A stretch of 64,000 nt of DNA, from NCBI GenBank assembly GCA_026770025.1, contig JAMXDE010000021.1, positions 372,001 to 436,000 of the forward strand. The letters are read 5' to 3'. Source of the DNA: Craspedostauros australis (lineage: Eukaryota > Bacillariophyta > Bacillariophyceae > Mastogloiales > Achnanthaceae). The position numbers and the translations under genes are program-made. The notes under the pieces are model-generated. The model was not told the DNA's origin, ran no database searches, and was given only the letters and a program-made list of their open reading frames with translations. This document shows, piece after piece, positions 61,727 to 64,000 of the stretch (positions are counted from its first letter, which is position 1; the number at the start of each line of letters is the position of its first letter).

Positions 61727-63706
61727 TGGTCACGATACGATACCAGTGGAATGTCGATGGACACTGGTAACTGGGCGTTTGCGATAAAACTGCACGCAAA
61801 GACATCCATCCGCGCCTCGTGCCACTACGCATGTTGCTGATCCCCCATGGCCGCCGATTTGGTCCTCTACACCGCACCCTCTCCAAACTTCGCCGACACC
61901 GGTTGTTGGCACCGGCATGACGGGGAGTGGCTGCGAGTACCATTTCACGACGTTTCGCAGAATACGCGCTTTTGCTTCTGGAAAACCAATTCTCTGGTTG
62001 GATGATTGGCCGATTGGATGGTCCTTCTCGCCCTCTCACGTAGCCATGTCACACACAAAAGGAGCAGTCAAGTTTTGGAGGTCGGCATGTCGTGTCGGCA
62101 GCAGCGTTTCGCGGAGCAAGTATTCCCAGGAACGCGAACAGCTGGTCAATACACGTACGATCTAAACCCACCAACAGGGTCGTCATGCACTCGTGTGCAC
62201 ACTTGACCGGGGAGATGTTTCCACGAGTAGCTCGAACGATTAGCTCGAGCGAGTAAAGATACGAGCTACGGAACGTTGGAGTGATCCAAAGCAGCACACC
62301 TCCTTGGGGATAACATTCTCTGCTTCTGGTCAATGTTGGTCTACGTACCGTACGCATTCATCCATCGCCCCTCTTCTTCTGCTCCTGTTTGTGCTTCGAA
62401 GAGACCGATACGCGCAACACAGAGCACTGATGCGAATCGGTCGCAAAGAGAGCAGTGCTCGGAAAGGAAAAGAAAACTGATTAGGTGAGTTGTCAACTCG
62501 ATGTTGATGGGACGGAGGAGGCATTTGGAGACTGGCGACAGAGTCTTGCGAATGCCCTGCCGGCGAAAGCTTGGATCACGTCTGCTTTGGACGGAAAGCA
62601 GAGAGTTTCACTGGTTTGTGTCGACGAGCCCTTGGGCAGATCGGCCCTGTTCATGCGTGGACGAAGCGATCATCTCGCATTCGCTCTTGTGCGTGCGGGT
62701 TCTGCGACATGGTACCACGAAAAGTGATTTGGAGTTTCAACGAACGCAACAGCAGGGGCCTCCGAATCTTTCGCAACTTGTCTTGTGCACGGGCAACGCC
62801 AAGTGGCTTCTCTAACCCGTATGACTAGGTCGTACCCCATTGTCGTTGGACAGGACACCTTCTCCTCGTCCTCTCTGTTGGCACACGGTCGTAGTGTCAG
62901 CTTTGGTGAGACCACAAGCGAGACCAAGGACGTCCCCACAACTACGAGGAGAGCCCGTGCATACATAGCTCATGGGTATAGTCGTACGTGTGGAAGAAAA
63001 GCGCTCAATGTGCCCATGCTTGCATGGACGAGTTATGGTAATAACGTGCGGATGGGGTAACACAAAGCTCACATCTGTCCGTACCATGAACACGAGTATA
63101 GTACCACTGCGGACTATGAGTGTGAATCCCATTGTCGCACGATCCGCTCTACCTCTTTGCAGCTCGCGCTCCACTCGCTTTCTCGCATCTTAACGAAGAG
63201 AAGTGGTCAAGCGGGTCGACCACAAACCGGTAGGGAAGCAGAACAGCAACCGAACGTGTCAAAGATCGAAGGCACGCGCACACCACGCGCACACCACGCG
63301 CACACCACGCACAAACCACGCACAGACCACGCACAGACCAAAGCAGCAGCAAAGCAGCGAAACAGCAGCGAAACGAAGAAAAGGCAAACACAAACGAGAT
63401 CACCCAAAACAAAAACAAAGACTTCGGTCATAATCCGTTCAGACGATCCTTTCACCATCACTTGACACCACTTTCGCTTCAATAGTTTATCGACCTTTCG
63501 CTCCGTCCTCGTCTCTTCTTGGCTTTCGACCTTCGCGCCCGACGCTCTGCCCGCCGTCTCCGCCCGTGCCCTTTCTCGCCCGCCGCAGGTTTGCACGAGG
63601 GCTCCGTGGGCTGCAGGAGTGCTTGAGGTTTGACGATCGCGCCGTTCGGTTCGTGGCTTTGGTGAACAGGGGGGTTTTGGCTGGTACGTACGAACACGTT
63701 GACACG
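61727..63706. other. 2-kb region without a convincing gene
   Basis: Open frames are short and lack family features on both strands. A plus-strand frame at 62485-62727 has no ATG before its protein-like part. A tandem repeat at 63273-63340 lies near the right end. The frame of the gene starting at 63707 is also open upstream to about 63434, without an ATG. Confidence 0.45.
63273..63340. repeat. Tandem repeat of an ~10-11-bp CACGCGCACAC-type unit
   Basis: About six copies. The first three read CACGCGCACAC and the later ones drift to CACGCACAAAC and CACGCACAGAC. It lies ~370 bases upstream of the last gene. Confidence 0.8.
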
Positions 63707-64000
63707 ATGGCTGATGTGACTGGAGGCTCCCTGGCTGGGTTGTCGACCACATCCTTCCGGATGCCTCCAGAGCCACCACCAGAGACCACCACTGTCATCG
63801 ACTACCTTGTTGACGACCTGGGGTTCTCCAAAGCCTTTGTGTACCTTTTCCCCCTCTTCAGCCCACGAGCAGCCAACAGAGGCCTTGCAAAAGCCAACAT
63901 CGTCAGACGCCTTGCATACTTTGGGTCACAGCCACTTGCAGCGAACCTTAACAACATGCGTCACCCCGTGAACCCGCAACCCATGGTTGCTGATGTTCAG
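63707..64000 (+). CDS. 5' part of an unrecognised protein gene, cut by the right edge
   Basis: Ninety-eight codons from the ATG at 63707 stay open to the end of the window: MADVTGGSLAGLSTTSFR, a Pro/Glu/Thr-rich patch, then a denser stretch (VIDYLVDDLGFSKAFVYLF, SPRAANRGLAKANIVRRLAY) that looks folded and helical. The composition is far more protein-like than the other frames here. No family is recognised. The frame continues open upstream of the ATG for ~270 bases, so an earlier exon is possible. It could be a host gene or part of a transposon; what is visible does not decide. Confidence 0.55.
   Translation, partial: MADVTGGSLAGLSTTSFRMPPEPPPETTTVIDYLVDDLGFSKAFVYLFPLFSPRAANRGLAKANIVRRLAYFGSQPLAANLNNMRHPVNPQPMVADVQ

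Noticed and set aside
63207-63779. 190-codon minus-strand frame near the right edge
   Set aside because: It translates the tandem repeat into CVVCAWCARGVRV-type low complexity and overlaps the better frame of the plus-strand gene at 63707.
1-64000. tRNA genes, rRNA genes and CRISPR arrays
   Set aside because: Scanning for T-loop-like GTTCGAATC stretches found only isolated matches (for example near 9946) without cloverleaf context. No rRNA-like or spaced direct-repeat array was seen.

Overview
The window looks like nuclear DNA from a photosynthetic stramenopile, most likely a diatom. Three things point there: plastid leaders of the secondary-red-plastid type (one reads SASAFAPS, another has a signal peptide followed by FAKP); a receptor guanylate cyclase fused to a cyclic-nucleotide phosphodiesterase; and a Copia element whose gag and pol resemble the diatom CoDi lineages. 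Genes have zero to four introns with GT/AG borders, and about 16 complete protein genes are visible. Both edges cut a gene. The species cannot be named from the sequence alone.

Layout, left to right. 1-261: 5' end of a Q/S-rich gene (-). 2131-3216: seven-pass membrane protein (+). 4363-9340: receptor guanylate cyclase-PDE fusion in five exons (-). 11324-13230: saccharopine dehydrogenase-like oxidoreductase in three exons (-). 14033-15307: Golgi-type sulfotransferase (+). 15530-16694 (-) and 17618-18544 (+): a divergent pair with plastid leaders, a SAM methyltransferase and a small helical protein, each with its leader on its own first exon. 19299-28904: a 3201-residue intronless protein with an acidic repeat region and a long coiled coil (-). 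29657-33529: a membrane protein resembling site-2 proteases without the catalytic residues, with a huge Ser/Arg-rich tail (-). 35042-36772: ankyrin-BTB-BTB protein like ABTB1 (-). 37205-38244: Alba protein (-). 39468-42770: SAC phosphoinositide phosphatase (+). 43501-47269: cytosolic isoleucyl-tRNA synthetase (-). 47984-49168: multipass membrane protein (-). 50019-51626: second sulfotransferase-like protein (-). 52683-53648: coiled-coil protein (+). 54364-59614: young Copia element with near-identical LTRs and a 5-bp target duplication (-). 59780-61726: isochorismatase-like domain fused to a tubulin-tyrosine-ligase-like domain (+). 63707-64000: start of an unrecognised gene (+).

The genes do not form one pathway. 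Several point to membrane traffic and signalling (SAC phosphatase, golgin-like giant protein, two sulfotransferases, S2P-like protein, cyclase-PDE). Most start codons are preceded by a CA/CAA-rich leader on the coding strand, which helped in choosing starts. No tRNA, rRNA or CRISPR array was recognised. Exon borders were read by eye from splice signals, frame and family similarity, and have not been checked against transcripts.
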